Part shown: one piece after another, positions 1 to 7,717 of the stretch
How the letters are laid out: each line of letters opens with the position of its first letter
Numbering within the stretch: the stretch's first letter is position 1
Assembly (NCBI RefSeq): GCF_003002095.1
Contig: NZ_PVZC01000004.1
Coordinates: 639,646-703,645, forward strand
Length of the DNA: 64,000 bases
Direction: 5' to 3'
Source: Allonocardiopsis opalescens
GTDB taxonomy: Bacteria; Actinomycetota; Actinomycetes; Streptosporangiales; Streptosporangiaceae
Translations under genes and position numbers: made by a program
Notes under the pieces: model-generated
Seen by the model: the letters and a program-made list of their open reading frames with translations, nothing else
What the model was told of the DNA's origin: nothing
The model's database searches: none

Positions 1-744
1 CGCGAGGCCGGCCGTGTCCGCGCCCGACAGCTCGCGGGCGATCGGCGCGATGTAGGTGTAGGTCATCAGGCCGCCGGTCGCGCCGATCACGGTCCCCACG
101 GCGCCGAGCAGGACGGGCGGGCGGGCCAGCAGCCGCAGCCGGCCGCCCGCGCCGACCGGTTCCGCACCGGGCAGCGGCGGCAGCAGCACCGGTGCGGCCG
201 CCAGGACGGCGCAGGCCAGTACCGCCACGAAGACGAAGGTCGACCGCCAGCCGTAGGCGCCGCCCAGCCAGGTGCCCAGCGGCACGCCGAGCGCGAGCGC
301 GAGGGTCAGCCCGGCGGCGACCGTGCCGACGGCGCGCCCCGTGCGCCCCTCGGGGGCCGTCGCGGCCGCGATGGCGAAGGCCGCCGGGGTGATCGCCGCG
401 GCGGCCAGCGCCGCGAGCACCCGGCAGGCCATCAGCACCGGGTAGTCCGGCGCCAGGGCGGCGGCCGCGTTCGCCAGCGCGAACACGGCCGTGGCGGCGG
501 TGAACAGGGCGCGGCGGGGGAGCCGGGCGGTCAGCACGGCGATGACGGGGGCGGCCGGCGCGTAGGTGATCGAGAAGACCGTCACCAGCTGTCCGGCCGC
601 CGCCTCGCTCACCCGCAGCCCGGCGGAGATCTCCGGCAGCACCCCGGCCACCACGAAGTCGTCGGTGCCGACGGCGAAGGAGGCCAGCAGCAGGCAGCCG
701 ATCCCCGCCCGCCGCAGGGGAAGGTCACGTCGATGGGAGTCCAT
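1..744 (-). CDS. MFS efflux transporter, DHA1-like (C-terminus beyond window)
   Basis: The reading frame stays open from the ATG at 744 to the window edge, giving the first 248 residues of a major facilitator protein. The N-terminus has a short basic stretch followed by alternating Ala/Leu/Val-rich helices; about seven membrane segments are visible, with the early motif VGTDDFVVAGVLP seen in drug-efflux members of the DHA1 family (CmlR/arabinose-efflux type). The usual length is about 400 residues, so roughly the last 40% is missing because of the window end, not because of damage. Substrate is unknown. A MerR-type promoter lies directly upstream. Family is clear; substrate is not. Confidence 0.88.
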   Translation of the reverse strand, partial: MDSHRRDLPLRRAGIGCLLLASFAVGTDDFVVAGVLPEISAGLRVSEAAAGQLVTVFSITYAPAAPVIAVLTARLPRRALFTAATAVFALANAAAALAPDYPVLMACRVLAALAAAAITPAAFAIAAATAPEGRTGRAVGTVAAGLTLALALGVPLGTWLGGAYGWRSTFVFVAVLACAVLAAAPVLLPPLPGAEPVGAGGRLRLLARPPVLLGAVGTVIGATGGLMTYTYIAPIARELSGADTAGLA

Positions 745-752
745 AGGCGGAC

Positions 753-783
753 GCTAGAACCCTGACACCGGCGTCAAGGTCAA
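753..783 (-). promoter_or_regulatory. MerR-type promoter/operator for the MFS gene
   Basis: Read on the minus strand, TTGACC (783-778) is followed by 19 bases and a poor -10 region around TCTAGC. The over-long spacer carries a dyad, CCTTGAC-N6-type with GTCAGGG, of the kind that MerR-family activators untwist. The regulator is unknown: the MerR protein encoded at 2117-2620 has a different sequence at its own promoter, so it is not an obvious match. Confidence 0.5.
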
Positions 784-803
784 GCCGGCGGCGGCCGCGG
801 GGA

Positions 804-2096
804 TCAGCGGGGTGCCGCGGGCAGGTGGCGCGCGACCGCCCCGGCCCAGCTGAGCAGCTGCTCGTCGGCGCCGGGGCGGCCGACGAGCTGGAGGCCGACG
901 GGCAGCCCGTCCAGGGTGCCGGCGGGCAGGGTGACGGCGGGCAGGCCGGCCAGGTTCCACGGCAGCGACATGACCGGGTCGCCGGTGGCGGCCAGGCCGT
1001 GCGGGGCCGGGCCGGTCGCGGACGGGGCGGCCCACAGGTCGACGGCCGCCCCGGCGGCGGCCTCGGCCAGCCGGGCGCGGAAGGCGTCGCGGGCGCGCAG
1101 CGCGTCGGCGTGGTCGGCGGCGGTGAGGGCGAGGCCCTGGCGGATCATCGCGGCCGTCTCGGGGCGGTAGCGGTGGCCGTGCTCGCCGAACCAGCGGGTG
1201 TGCGCCCGGGCCAGCTCGTAGCGGTTGACGGTGAACAGCGTGGCGGCGATCCACTCGAAATCGGCCATCACCGGGACCGTCCGCACCGGGTACCCGGCGG
1301 CGCGCAGGCCGTCGAGCCGCTCATGGAAGGCGGCCAGGGCGGCGGGTTCGGTCTGCTCCAGGTAGGGCCCGGCGGGCACGCCGAGCACGGGGTGCGGCCC
1401 GCCCGGCGACGCCGGCCGCCAGCCGTCCCACAGCACCGCCGCGCCCCGGGCGGCGGTGTCCGTGTCGGCGGCGACGACCCCGACGGTGTCAAGGGTCGGC
1501 GCGTTGGGCAGCACCCCGGCGACGGGCACCCGGCCGTGGGTGGGCTTGAAGCCGACCACCCCGCAGTAGGCGGCGGGCCGCACGATCGAGCCGATGGTCT
1601 GGGTGCCCAGCGCCAGCGGCACCATGCCGGCCGCCACCGCGGCGGCCGAGCCGCCGCTGGACCCGCCGGGGGTGTGGCCGGGGCGGTGCGGGTTGCGGGT
1701 GGGGCCGGGCGCGAAGACCGCGAACTCGGCGGTCTCGGTCTTCCCGGCGACCAATGCTCCCGCCGCGCGCAGCCGGCGCACCACCTCGGCCTGCGCTCCG
1801 GCGAGGAGTCCGGGCTCCAGCCGCGAGCCCGCGCGGGTGGGCAGCCCGTCGACGTGCATGATGTCCTTCACCCCGACCGGGACGCCGTACAGCGGCGGGC
1901 GCGGACCGGGACCGGGATGGGGCAGCGCGGCGGCCTCGGCGCGCAGCCGCTCGCGCCGCCCGGGCTCGGGCACGAAGGCCCGCACCCGGGCGTCGACGGC
2001 GTCGATCCGGTCGCAGGCGCGCTCGGCGGCGGCGAGCGGGTCGGCCGCCGCGCCCTGCGCCAGGGACCACCGGCTCGGCAGGCTCTCCATGGACAT
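804..2096 (-). CDS. Amidase-signature family hydrolase
   Basis: 430-residue member of the amidase signature family (GatA/FAAH-like), which hydrolyses amides through a Ser-cisSer-Lys triad. The triad is visible: Lys77 in GVPVGVKD, the cis-Ser in PGGSSGGS (residues 143-150) and the nucleophile Ser170 in TQTIGSIVRPA. The usual acidic residue of the DTGGS motif is replaced by Gln166, an uncommon variant that leaves the triad intact. Start chosen at the ATG at 2096, 20 bases after the MerR stop; a second ATG at 2090 is possible. No signal peptide, so probably cytosolic. The gene is likely co-transcribed with the MerR regulator. It is too short for a GatA subunit and no GatB or GatC is nearby, so a catabolic amidase is more likely. 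Confidence 0.88.
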   Translation of the reverse strand: MSMESLPSRWSLAQGAAADPLAAAERACDRIDAVDARVRAFVPEPGRRERLRAEAAALPHPGPGPRPPLYGVPVGVKDIMHVDGLPTRAGSRLEPGLLAGAQAEVVRRLRAAGALVAGKTETAEFAVFAPGPTRNPHRPGHTPGGSSGGSAAAVAAGMVPLALGTQTIGSIVRPAAYCGVVGFKPTHGRVPVAGVLPNAPTLDTVGVVAADTDTAARGAAVLWDGWRPASPGGPHPVLGVPAGPYLEQTEPAALAAFHERLDGLRAAGYPVRTVPVMADFEWIAATLFTVNRYELARAHTRWFGEHGHRYRPETAAMIRQGLALTAADHADALRARDAFRARLAEAAAGAAVDLWAAPSATGPAPHGLAATGDPVMSLPWNLAGLPAVTLPAGTLDGLPVGLQLVGRPGADEQLLSWAGAVARHLPAAPR

Positions 2097-2116
2097 GGAC
2101 GCTACCGCCGCCGCAT

Positions 2117-2620
2117 TCAGCGTTCGCAGCCGGAGGTGATGGCGTCGTGGACGACGGGGGACGGGGCGTCGTCGCACTCGTACTCGGCGCCGGTGGCCAT
2201 CCGCTCGGCCATCTCGCGCACGGACGGGCAGCTCGCGATGCTCTCGGCCGAGCACTGCATCAGGTGGGCGACCGCCTCGCGCGCCTGCCGCAGCCGGGCG
2301 AGCCTGCGGTCCAGCTCGGCCAGGTGGTCGGCGAGGATCGCGCGCTGCTCCTCGCGGCCGGGACCGGCCACGATGGTGCGCATCTGCTCCAGGGAGAACC
2401 CGGCCGCCTTGCCCTGGAGGATGAGCACGGTCGTGATCACGTGCTCGTAGGTGTAGCGGCGCCGGCCCGACACCCGCCGGGCCGGCTGGAGCAGGCCCAT
2501 CGTCTCCCAGTGCCGCAGCACGTGGGTGGCGAGGCCGAAGTGCCCGGCCAGCTCGCCGATGGTGAGTTCGGCCGAGGGGTCGATCCGCGAGCCGGCGGCG
2601 ACGTGCACGCTTGACTTCAT
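2117..2620 (-). CDS. MerR family transcriptional regulator
   Basis: 167-residue MerR protein. The winged HTH starts at LTIGELAGHFG (residues 19-29) and continues with the family motif VLRHWETMGLL; a long coiled dimerisation helix follows (about residues 85-120). The C-terminal part has four cysteines (Cys123, 131, 149, 165), which could sense redox or metal but do not match the SoxR or CueR pattern. The start at 2620 has no Shine-Dalgarno sequence and lies only four bases after a plausible -10 box, so the message may be leaderless. It precedes the amidase gene by 20 bases and probably controls that operon. Confidence 0.88.
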   Translation of the reverse strand: MKSSVHVAAGSRIDPSAELTIGELAGHFGLATHVLRHWETMGLLQPARRVSGRRRYTYEHVITTVLILQGKAAGFSLEQMRTIVAGPGREEQRAILADHLAELDRRLARLRQAREAVAHLMQCSAESIASCPSVREMAERMATGAEYECDDAPSPVVHDAITSGCER

Positions 2621-2656
2621 GTTGACATTAACTTGCACAGTGGGCGGAGAAGTCAA
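2621..2656 (-). promoter_or_regulatory. Promoter of the merR-amidase operon
   Basis: On the minus strand TTGACT (2656-2651) and TAATGT (2630-2625) are separated by 20 bases, the stretched spacing characteristic of promoters activated by MerR proteins. A near-palindrome (GTTGACATTAAC on the plus strand, 8 of 12 symmetric) covers the -10 region. The ATG of the regulator follows four bases after the -10. Confidence 0.5.
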
Positions 2657-2697
2657 CACGACCGGGCCTCCGCGCCCGCCGAACCGAGGTGACCGGC

Positions 2698-3330
2698 ATG
2701 ACCGAGACACGACCGACCGACGACGCCACCGCCCGCGCCCGCCGCCAGTGGGACCGGATGTCGGCCGGCTACGACCGCAACGCCCGCATGGAGCACTGGC
2801 TCATCGGCGACGCCCGCGCCCGCCTGTGCCGCCGGGCCGCCGGCCGCACCCTGGACGTCGCCGTCGGCACCGGCCTGAACCTGCCGCACTATCCCGAGGG
2901 CGCCGCGGTGACCGGCGTCGACCTCAGCGGCGGCATGCTGGCGCAGGCCCGCCGCCGCGCCGCGGCTCTGGACCGCCCGGTGGAGCTGCGCGAGGCCGAC
3001 GCGCAGCGGCTGCCCTTCGCCGACGCCTCCTTCGACACGGTGCTGTGCACACTCGCGCTGTGCGCCATCCCGGACCAGGCGGCGGCCATCGGCGAGATGT
3101 ACCGGGTGCTGCGCCCGGGCGGGCGGCTGCTGCTGATCGACCACGTCGAGTACGCGCACCCGCCCATGCGCTGGCTGGAGCCCGCCCGCGCCCGCCGCGG
3201 GGGCCGCCCGGTGCGCCGCCGGCCGCTGCGGCTGGCGGCCGAGCGGGGCTTCGCCGTCGACCGGCACCGCCGCCTCGCGCTGGGCCTGGTCGACGAGGTC
3301 GTGGCGCACCGGCCCCAGCACGGCGGCTGA
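2698..3330 (+). CDS. Class I SAM-dependent methyltransferase (UbiE/COQ5-like)
   Basis: 210-residue methyltransferase. Motif I is DVAVGTGLN (residues 53-61) and the acidic ribose-binding residue is Asp75 in VTGVDLS; DAQRLPFADASFD and YRVLRPGGRLLLIDHVE are the usual later motifs. The C-terminal third is Arg-rich and short. The start is the ATG at 2698, eight bases after a CGAGG ribosome-binding site; an in-frame GTG at 2689 overlaps that site. It is divergent from the MerR gene and shares its short intergenic region. The methyl acceptor is unknown. Confidence 0.88.
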   Translation: MTETRPTDDATARARRQWDRMSAGYDRNARMEHWLIGDARARLCRRAAGRTLDVAVGTGLNLPHYPEGAAVTGVDLSGGMLAQARRRAAALDRPVELREADAQRLPFADASFDTVLCTLALCAIPDQAAAIGEMYRVLRPGGRLLLIDHVEYAHPPMRWLEPARARRGGRPVRRRPLRLAAERGFAVDRHRRLALGLVDEVVAHRPQHGG

Positions 3331-3418
3331 AGCCGCCGGTCGCGGCGCCGGCGGGGGCCGCCGCGCCCCGCGCCGAAATCACGTTGAGGGCGGGCCCGCG
3401 GCGGTCTACGGTCGCCGT

Positions 3419-4075
3419 GTGGCACATGTACTGTCAGTGAACGCCGGGACGGCGCGGCCCATCGCGGCCAAGAGCGGGCGCAGCGGCATCGACAAGCGGC
3501 CCGTCGAGGGCCCGGTGGCGATCAGCGCGCCCGGCGCGGGCCGCAGCGGGGTGGCCGGGGACGAGATCTGCGACACCGAGCACCACGGCGGCGCCGACCA
3601 GGCCGTCTACGCCTACGCCCGCGAGGACCTCGACGGCTGGGAGCGCGAACTCGGCACCCGGCTGCCCTCGGGGGCCTTCGGCGAGAACCTCACCACCTCG
3701 GGCCTGGACGTCTGCGGCGCCCGCGTCGGCGAGCGGTGGCGGATCGGCGCCGACCTGCTGCTCCAGGTCACCGACCCGCGCACGCCGTGCAAGACCTTCG
3801 CCGCCTGGATGGAGCGCCAGGGCTGGGTGAAGACCTTCACCCGGCGGGCGCTGCCCGGCGCCTACCTGCGGGTGCTGGAAGCCGGCACGATCCGCGCGGG
3901 CGATCCCGTGGTGGTCGAGCACCGCCCCGACCACGAGGTCACCGTCGCCATGGTGTTCCAGGCCCTCACCCTGCGGCCCGAACTGCTGCCCGGTCTGCTG
4001 GCCGCCGACGACCTCACCGCCGACGTGCGCGCCCGCGTGCTCCGCCGGGTGCCGGTCGAACTCGACCCCGCCTGA
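3419..4075 (+). CDS. MOSC domain protein, YiiM-like
   Basis: 218 residues. A MOSC (molybdenum cofactor sulfurase C-terminal) beta-barrel covers most of the protein, with the conserved segments EHHGGADQAVYAYA, FGENLTTSGLD and DPRTPCKTFAAW; the Cys of the last motif is the residue thought to carry sulfur or bind the cofactor. YiiM relatives reduce N-hydroxylated compounds with molybdenum cofactor. The start is a GTG at 3419, with only a weak upstream purine stretch. It stands alone, tail to tail with the following acetyltransferase gene. A second, unrelated-type MOSC gene lies at 22489-23265. Confidence 0.87.
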   Translation: MAHVLSVNAGTARPIAAKSGRSGIDKRPVEGPVAISAPGAGRSGVAGDEICDTEHHGGADQAVYAYAREDLDGWERELGTRLPSGAFGENLTTSGLDVCGARVGERWRIGADLLLQVTDPRTPCKTFAAWMERQGWVKTFTRRALPGAYLRVLEAGTIRAGDPVVVEHRPDHEVTVAMVFQALTLRPELLPGLLAADDLTADVRARVLRRVPVELDPA

Positions 4076-4085
4076 GCCGGTGCGC

Positions 4086-4703
4086 TCAGGCGGTGCCGGT
4101 CGCGCGGCCGAGGAAGGTGAGCGGCCCCGGGTCGGGCACCGTCAGCTCGTGGAAGCCGACCCGGTCGTAGAAGGCGCGGGCGGCGGTGTTGGCGGTGAGC
4201 ATCGACAGGTGCACGGCCGGGACGCCGCGCTCGGCCAGGGCGGCCAGGAAGCGGGTCATCAGCGCGCGGCCGAGGCCGGAGCGCTGGTAGTCGGGGAGCA
4301 GGTCGATGTGCAGGTGCGCCGGGTAGCCGCCGTCCACCAGCTCCGTTCTGACCATCCGCTCGGGATGGTGCATCAGGTCGGCCATGTGCTCGGCGGGGGT
4401 GGCCGGGTCCCGCGGCGCCGGGAAGCGCTCGGCCACCCCGGGCAGCCACTCCTCCCGGAAGCGCTTGGCGAAGGCCGCCGTGTCGGCGGTGCCCAGGATG
4501 TAGCCGACCGCCCGCTCGCCGTTGTCGGCCACGAAGACCAGTTCGGGCTCCAGGTAGGCGTACGGCCCCGCGAAGATGCTGGGCAGCAGGTCGTCGTCGC
4601 CGTACATGCCGCGTGCGTCGCCGCCTTCGTGCCCGGTCCGCACGCAGATGTCGTAGAGGGCGTCCCGGTCCGAGGGCCGGTACGGCCGGATCTCACATGT
4701 CAT
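4086..4703 (-). CDS. GNAT family N-acetyltransferase
   Basis: 205 residues, similar in layout to actinobacterial GNAT proteins related to the acetyltransferase-like domain of O-GlcNAcase. The acetyl-CoA loop is LLPDYQRSGLGRALM and the closing motif is NTAARAFYDRVGFHEL. The N-terminus reads directly into the fold (CEIRPYRPSDRDALYDIC), which supports the ATG at 4703 rather than the upstream ATG at 4739. Substrate unknown. Convergent with the MOSC gene, ten bases apart. Confidence 0.87.
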   Translation of the reverse strand: MTCEIRPYRPSDRDALYDICVRTGHEGGDARGMYGDDDLLPSIFAGPYAYLEPELVFVADNGERAVGYILGTADTAAFAKRFREEWLPGVAERFPAPRDPATPAEHMADLMHHPERMVRTELVDGGYPAHLHIDLLPDYQRSGLGRALMTRFLAALAERGVPAVHLSMLTANTAARAFYDRVGFHELTVPDPGPLTFLGRATGTA

Positions 4704-4816
4704 GTGATCACTCTGGCGCCTATGGGAGGGCTCCCACAACAGCTTTCGGCGTCCGGGACGGGCCGCCGGCCCGCCTGGGGCCGCACCCCACCCCCGTGAC
4801 GAGAACCAGGTGCACC

Positions 4817-5587
4817 GTGGACGACCCGACCTTCCTCACCCATGTCACCGAGCGGCTGGCCGGGCTGCCCGGCGTGCGCGCGGTCACCCTCGGCGGCTCG
4901 CGCGCCCAGGGCACCCACCGCCCCGACAGCGACTGGGACCTGGCCGTCTACTACCGCGCCGGCTTCGACCCGGCCGACCTGCGGGCGCTGGGCTGGCCGG
5001 GGGAGGTGGCCGAGATCGGCGGCTGGGGCGGCGGCGTGTTCAACGGCGGCGCGTGGCTGACCGTCGACGGCCGCCGCGTCGACGTGCACTACCGCGAGCT
5101 CGCCGCGGTCGAGCACGAGATCGCCGAGGCCGAGGCGGGCCGCTTCCACAGGGAGCCGCTGATGTTCCACCTGGCGGGCATCCCCAGCTACCTCATCGTC
5201 GGCGAACTGGCCCTCAGCCGGGTGCTGCACGGCGAGCTGCCCCGGCCGGACTACCCGCCCGCGCTGCGGCGCGCCGCCGCCGTGCACTGGCGCGACACCG
5301 CCCGCCTCACCCTCGCCTACGCCCGGGCCGGGCACGCCGCGCACGGCCGCCGCACCGAGACGGCCGGCACGGTGGCCACCGCCGCCGCGCAGGCGGCGCA
5401 CGCCGTCCTCGCCGCACGCGGCGCGTGGGTCACCAACGAGAAGACCCTGCTGGAGCGGGCCGGGCTGCGGGCGGTGGACGACGCCGTCGCCCGGATGGGC
5501 CCGGAGCCCGCCGCCCTCACCGCGGCCGTCGACGCGGCCGGCGCCCTGATCGAGGACGCCTTCCGCGACGCGGGCGTGCCGGACTGA
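4817..5587 (+). CDS. Nucleotidyltransferase domain protein
   Basis: 256 residues. An MNT/aminoglycoside-adenylyltransferase-like catalytic core is visible near the N-terminus: GGSRA (26-30) followed by DSDWDLAVYY, giving the two metal-binding aspartates Asp39 and Asp41; a third acidic position is plausible in RRVDVHYRE. The C-terminal half is alpha-helical and Ala-rich, as in substrate-binding domains of small-molecule nucleotidyltransferases. The start is the GTG at 4817 behind CCAGG; an in-frame GTG at 4796 would add seven residues. Real substrate unknown; antibiotic modification cannot be claimed. Confidence 0.83.
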   Translation: MDDPTFLTHVTERLAGLPGVRAVTLGGSRAQGTHRPDSDWDLAVYYRAGFDPADLRALGWPGEVAEIGGWGGGVFNGGAWLTVDGRRVDVHYRELAAVEHEIAEAEAGRFHREPLMFHLAGIPSYLIVGELALSRVLHGELPRPDYPPALRRAAAVHWRDTARLTLAYARAGHAAHGRRTETAGTVATAAAQAAHAVLAARGAWVTNEKTLLERAGLRAVDDAVARMGPEPAALTAAVDAAGALIEDAFRDAGVPD

Positions 5588-5609
5588 CCCCCGCGCGGGC
5601 GGTGCGGCC

Positions 5610-6185
5610 TCACTTCACGACGCGGTAGCGCAGGTGCGTGGCCTGGGGGGTGTCGATCACCTGGGCCACCTCCAGCTGGAGGTGCGCGTCGAGGTCGAGG
5701 AGCCGGACGCCGCCGCCGAACACCACGGGGACCAGGTGGACCCCGATCTCGTCGACCAGCCCCGCCTTGACGAACTGGCTCCCGACGTCCGGGCCGCCCA
5801 TCACGTAGACGTCCTTGCCGCCGGCGGTCTCCCTCGCCTGCCGCAGCGCGCTCTCGATCCCGTCGGTCACGAAGGTGTAGACCCCGTTGTCAGGTGACTC
5901 CTCGGGCGCCTGGTGGGTGACGACGAACAGCGGCAAGCGCGCGGCTCCGGTCGGCCCGTCAGCGCCCCACCAGCGGATCGAGTCGTCGTAGGTCCGGCGG
6001 CCGCCGATGAAGGCGCCCGCGTTCGCGACGGAGGCGTCCAGCAGCTCGCGGCCGGCGGCGTCGGCCTCCATCGCCCACTCGTGCAGCCGGTCGCCGCCCT
6101 TGCCGAGCGGTTCGTCCGGGGTGGCGCCGGTCGCCATGACGTACCCGTCCAGCGACATGCTCATGTCGAAGACCACCTTGCCCAT
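5610..6185 (-). CDS. Dihydrofolate reductase family protein (RibD C-terminal type)
   Basis: 191 residues of the RibD_C/dihydrofolate-reductase-like fold: DMSMSLDGYV at the start, AFIGGRRTYDD for the nucleotide site, KDVYVMGGPDVGSQFVKAGLVDEI near the C-terminus and the closing PVVFGGGVRLLD. Such stand-alone proteins are NAD(P)H-dependent reductases of unknown substrate rather than true folate enzymes. An excellent AGGAGGAG ribosome-binding site fixes the ATG at 6185. Complete, unlike its truncated relative at 38997-39401. Confidence 0.88.
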   Translation of the reverse strand: MGKVVFDMSMSLDGYVMATGATPDEPLGKGGDRLHEWAMEADAAGRELLDASVANAGAFIGGRRTYDDSIRWWGADGPTGAARLPLFVVTHQAPEESPDNGVYTFVTDGIESALRQARETAGGKDVYVMGGPDVGSQFVKAGLVDEIGVHLVPVVFGGGVRLLDLDAHLQLEVAQVIDTPQATHLRYRVVK

Positions 6186-6274
6186 GGGACTCCTCCTCGG
6201 TCGACCGTGCCTCACCGGACGGCCACCAGTCTGGCGTCCCGGGGTGACACCGGACGCAGTCCGGCTCGACCAGG

Positions 6275-6856
6275 TCAGGGGAAGAGGGCGGCCACGTCGA
6301 TGTCCAGCGGGAACGGTACATCGAGCTTGAGCCGGTCCCGCACGATCGCGGTGGGCACGTAGCGCTCGGTCGCGGCGTCGAGCTCGTACACGTACACGGC
6401 CGGGCGGTCGTGCTCCTCCTCCTCGATCCGCCAGAAGTGGCGGATGCCCGCCTTGGCGTACTTCAGCGGCTTCGTCTCGCGGTCGCGCTCCTCCGACTCG
6501 GCCGAAACGATCTCGATCACCAGGAGGACTTCTTCGGGCAGGTGGTAGGTGCGGTTGGCCTCCTCGGGACGGCGCTCGGTGAAAACCACGACATCAGGCT
6601 CCGGCCGCTGGCGCTTGGCAAGGCGGACCGTCACCTCGATGTCCACCCCGACGCCGACGGGCGCCGCCGCGTCCAGGGCGGCGGCCAGCCGCCACATGAC
6701 GCGCGAGTGGAAGGTGCGGTGCGGCGACATCACGACAAGCGCTCCATCGATCAACTCAATGTGGTCCGGAGCTTCCGGTGGCAGTCGGTCCAGGTCCTCA
6801 GCGGTCCAGCCGCCAGGCGGTGGGAAGAACCAATCGGGCAACGGCTCGGCGGTCAT
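6275..6856 (-). CDS. Uma2 family (DUF820) PD-(D/E)XK nuclease-like protein
   Basis: 193 residues. Uma2/DUF820 proteins have a restriction-endonuclease fold; the likely catalytic acids are Asp88 in PEPDVVVF and Glu115 in VLLVIEIVS, followed by Lys/Tyr in KPLKYAKAGI. They are abundant in actinomycetes and cyanobacteria, usually as single genes, and their biological role is not settled. The N-terminal PLPDWFFPPPGGWTAEDLDRL is typical of the actinobacterial branch. Alone between a reductase and a two-component system. Confidence 0.87.
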   Translation of the reverse strand: MTAEPLPDWFFPPPGGWTAEDLDRLPPEAPDHIELIDGALVVMSPHRTFHSRVMWRLAAALDAAAPVGVGVDIEVTVRLAKRQRPEPDVVVFTERRPEEANRTYHLPEEVLLVIEIVSAESEERDRETKPLKYAKAGIRHFWRIEEEEHDRPAVYVYELDAATERYVPTAIVRDRLKLDVPFPLDIDVAALFP

Positions 6857-6962
6857 AACCCCTCCCTGGCTGGTCGGGACCTAGAAGCGCGTTCGTGCCC
6901 AGGTTAGCGGCAGGCATGGTGGGCGGCGATGACAATGTGCCGTCTTCGCGAGCTCGGGTTCA

Positions 6963-7676
6963 TCAATCCGCCGCCGTGCCGTCGTCCAGGTCCGCGTCGT
7001 GGACCAGCAGGGCGACCTGGACGCGGTTGTTGAGGTCGAGCTTGGTGAGCAGGCGGGAGACGTGGGCCTTGACGGTGGCGACGCTGACGCCGAGTTCGGT
7101 GCCGACCTCGCCGTTGGTGCGGCCCTGGCCGACGAGCAGGGCGACCTCGCGTTCGCCCGGGCTGAGTGAGTCCAGGGCGGCGCGGGCCCGGGTGCGGCGG
7201 CGGGCGGCGGGGTCCTCGGGGCGGGCGCCGGCTCCCTTGGCGCCGGTACTGGTTCCCAGCAGGGACATCATCCGGCGCAGCACCTCGGGGGAGAGCATCG
7301 GCTCTCCGGCGGCGACCAGGCGGATGGCGCGCAGGATCTCTGGTGGCGGGGTGTGCTTGAGCAGGAAGCCGCTGGCGCCCGCGCGCAGCGCGCCCAGGAC
7401 GTGGTCGTCGGAGTCGAAGGTGGTGAGCACGATGACCTCGGGGCCGCCGGGGCGGGCACGCAGCCGCGCGGTGGCGGCCAGGCCGTCGACGCGGGGCATC
7501 CGGATGTCCATCAGCACCACTCCGGGGCGGTGCTCGTTGGCCGCCGCGACGGCCTCGGCGCCGTCGGCGGCCTCGGCCACCACGGCGACGTCGCCCGCTG
7601 CGGCCAGCATCATGCCCAGCGCCGAGCGCACCAGCGGGTCGTCATCGGCCACCAGCACCCGGATCGGAGCGTTCAC
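6963..7676 (-). CDS. NarL/LuxR family response regulator
   Basis: 237 residues. The receiver domain (about 1-125) has the acidic pocket DDD at 11-13, phospho-acceptor Asp57 in VVLMDIRM and Thr/Lys at TTFDS and LLKH. A LuxR-type HTH occupies the last 65 residues (LSPGEREVALLVGQGRTNGEV). The start is a GTG at 7676. It follows its histidine kinase by 41 bases on the same strand, and the pair is divergent from an ABC exporter operon that it probably controls. Confidence 0.92.
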   Translation of the reverse strand: MNAPIRVLVADDDPLVRSALGMMLAAAGDVAVVAEAADGAEAVAAANEHRPGVVLMDIRMPRVDGLAATARLRARPGGPEVIVLTTFDSDDHVLGALRAGASGFLLKHTPPPEILRAIRLVAAGEPMLSPEVLRRMMSLLGTSTGAKGAGARPEDPAARRRTRARAALDSLSPGEREVALLVGQGRTNGEVGTELGVSVATVKAHVSRLLTKLDLNNRVQVALLVHDADLDDGTAAD

Positions 7677-7717
7677 GCCGGCCACGCTACCGGCCCCCGC
7701 GCCCGCGGGCGGCCCGG

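Noticed and set aside
4817..5587. Aminoglycoside resistance gene
   Set aside because: The nucleotidyltransferase core is clear but nothing in the substrate domain identifies an antibiotic.
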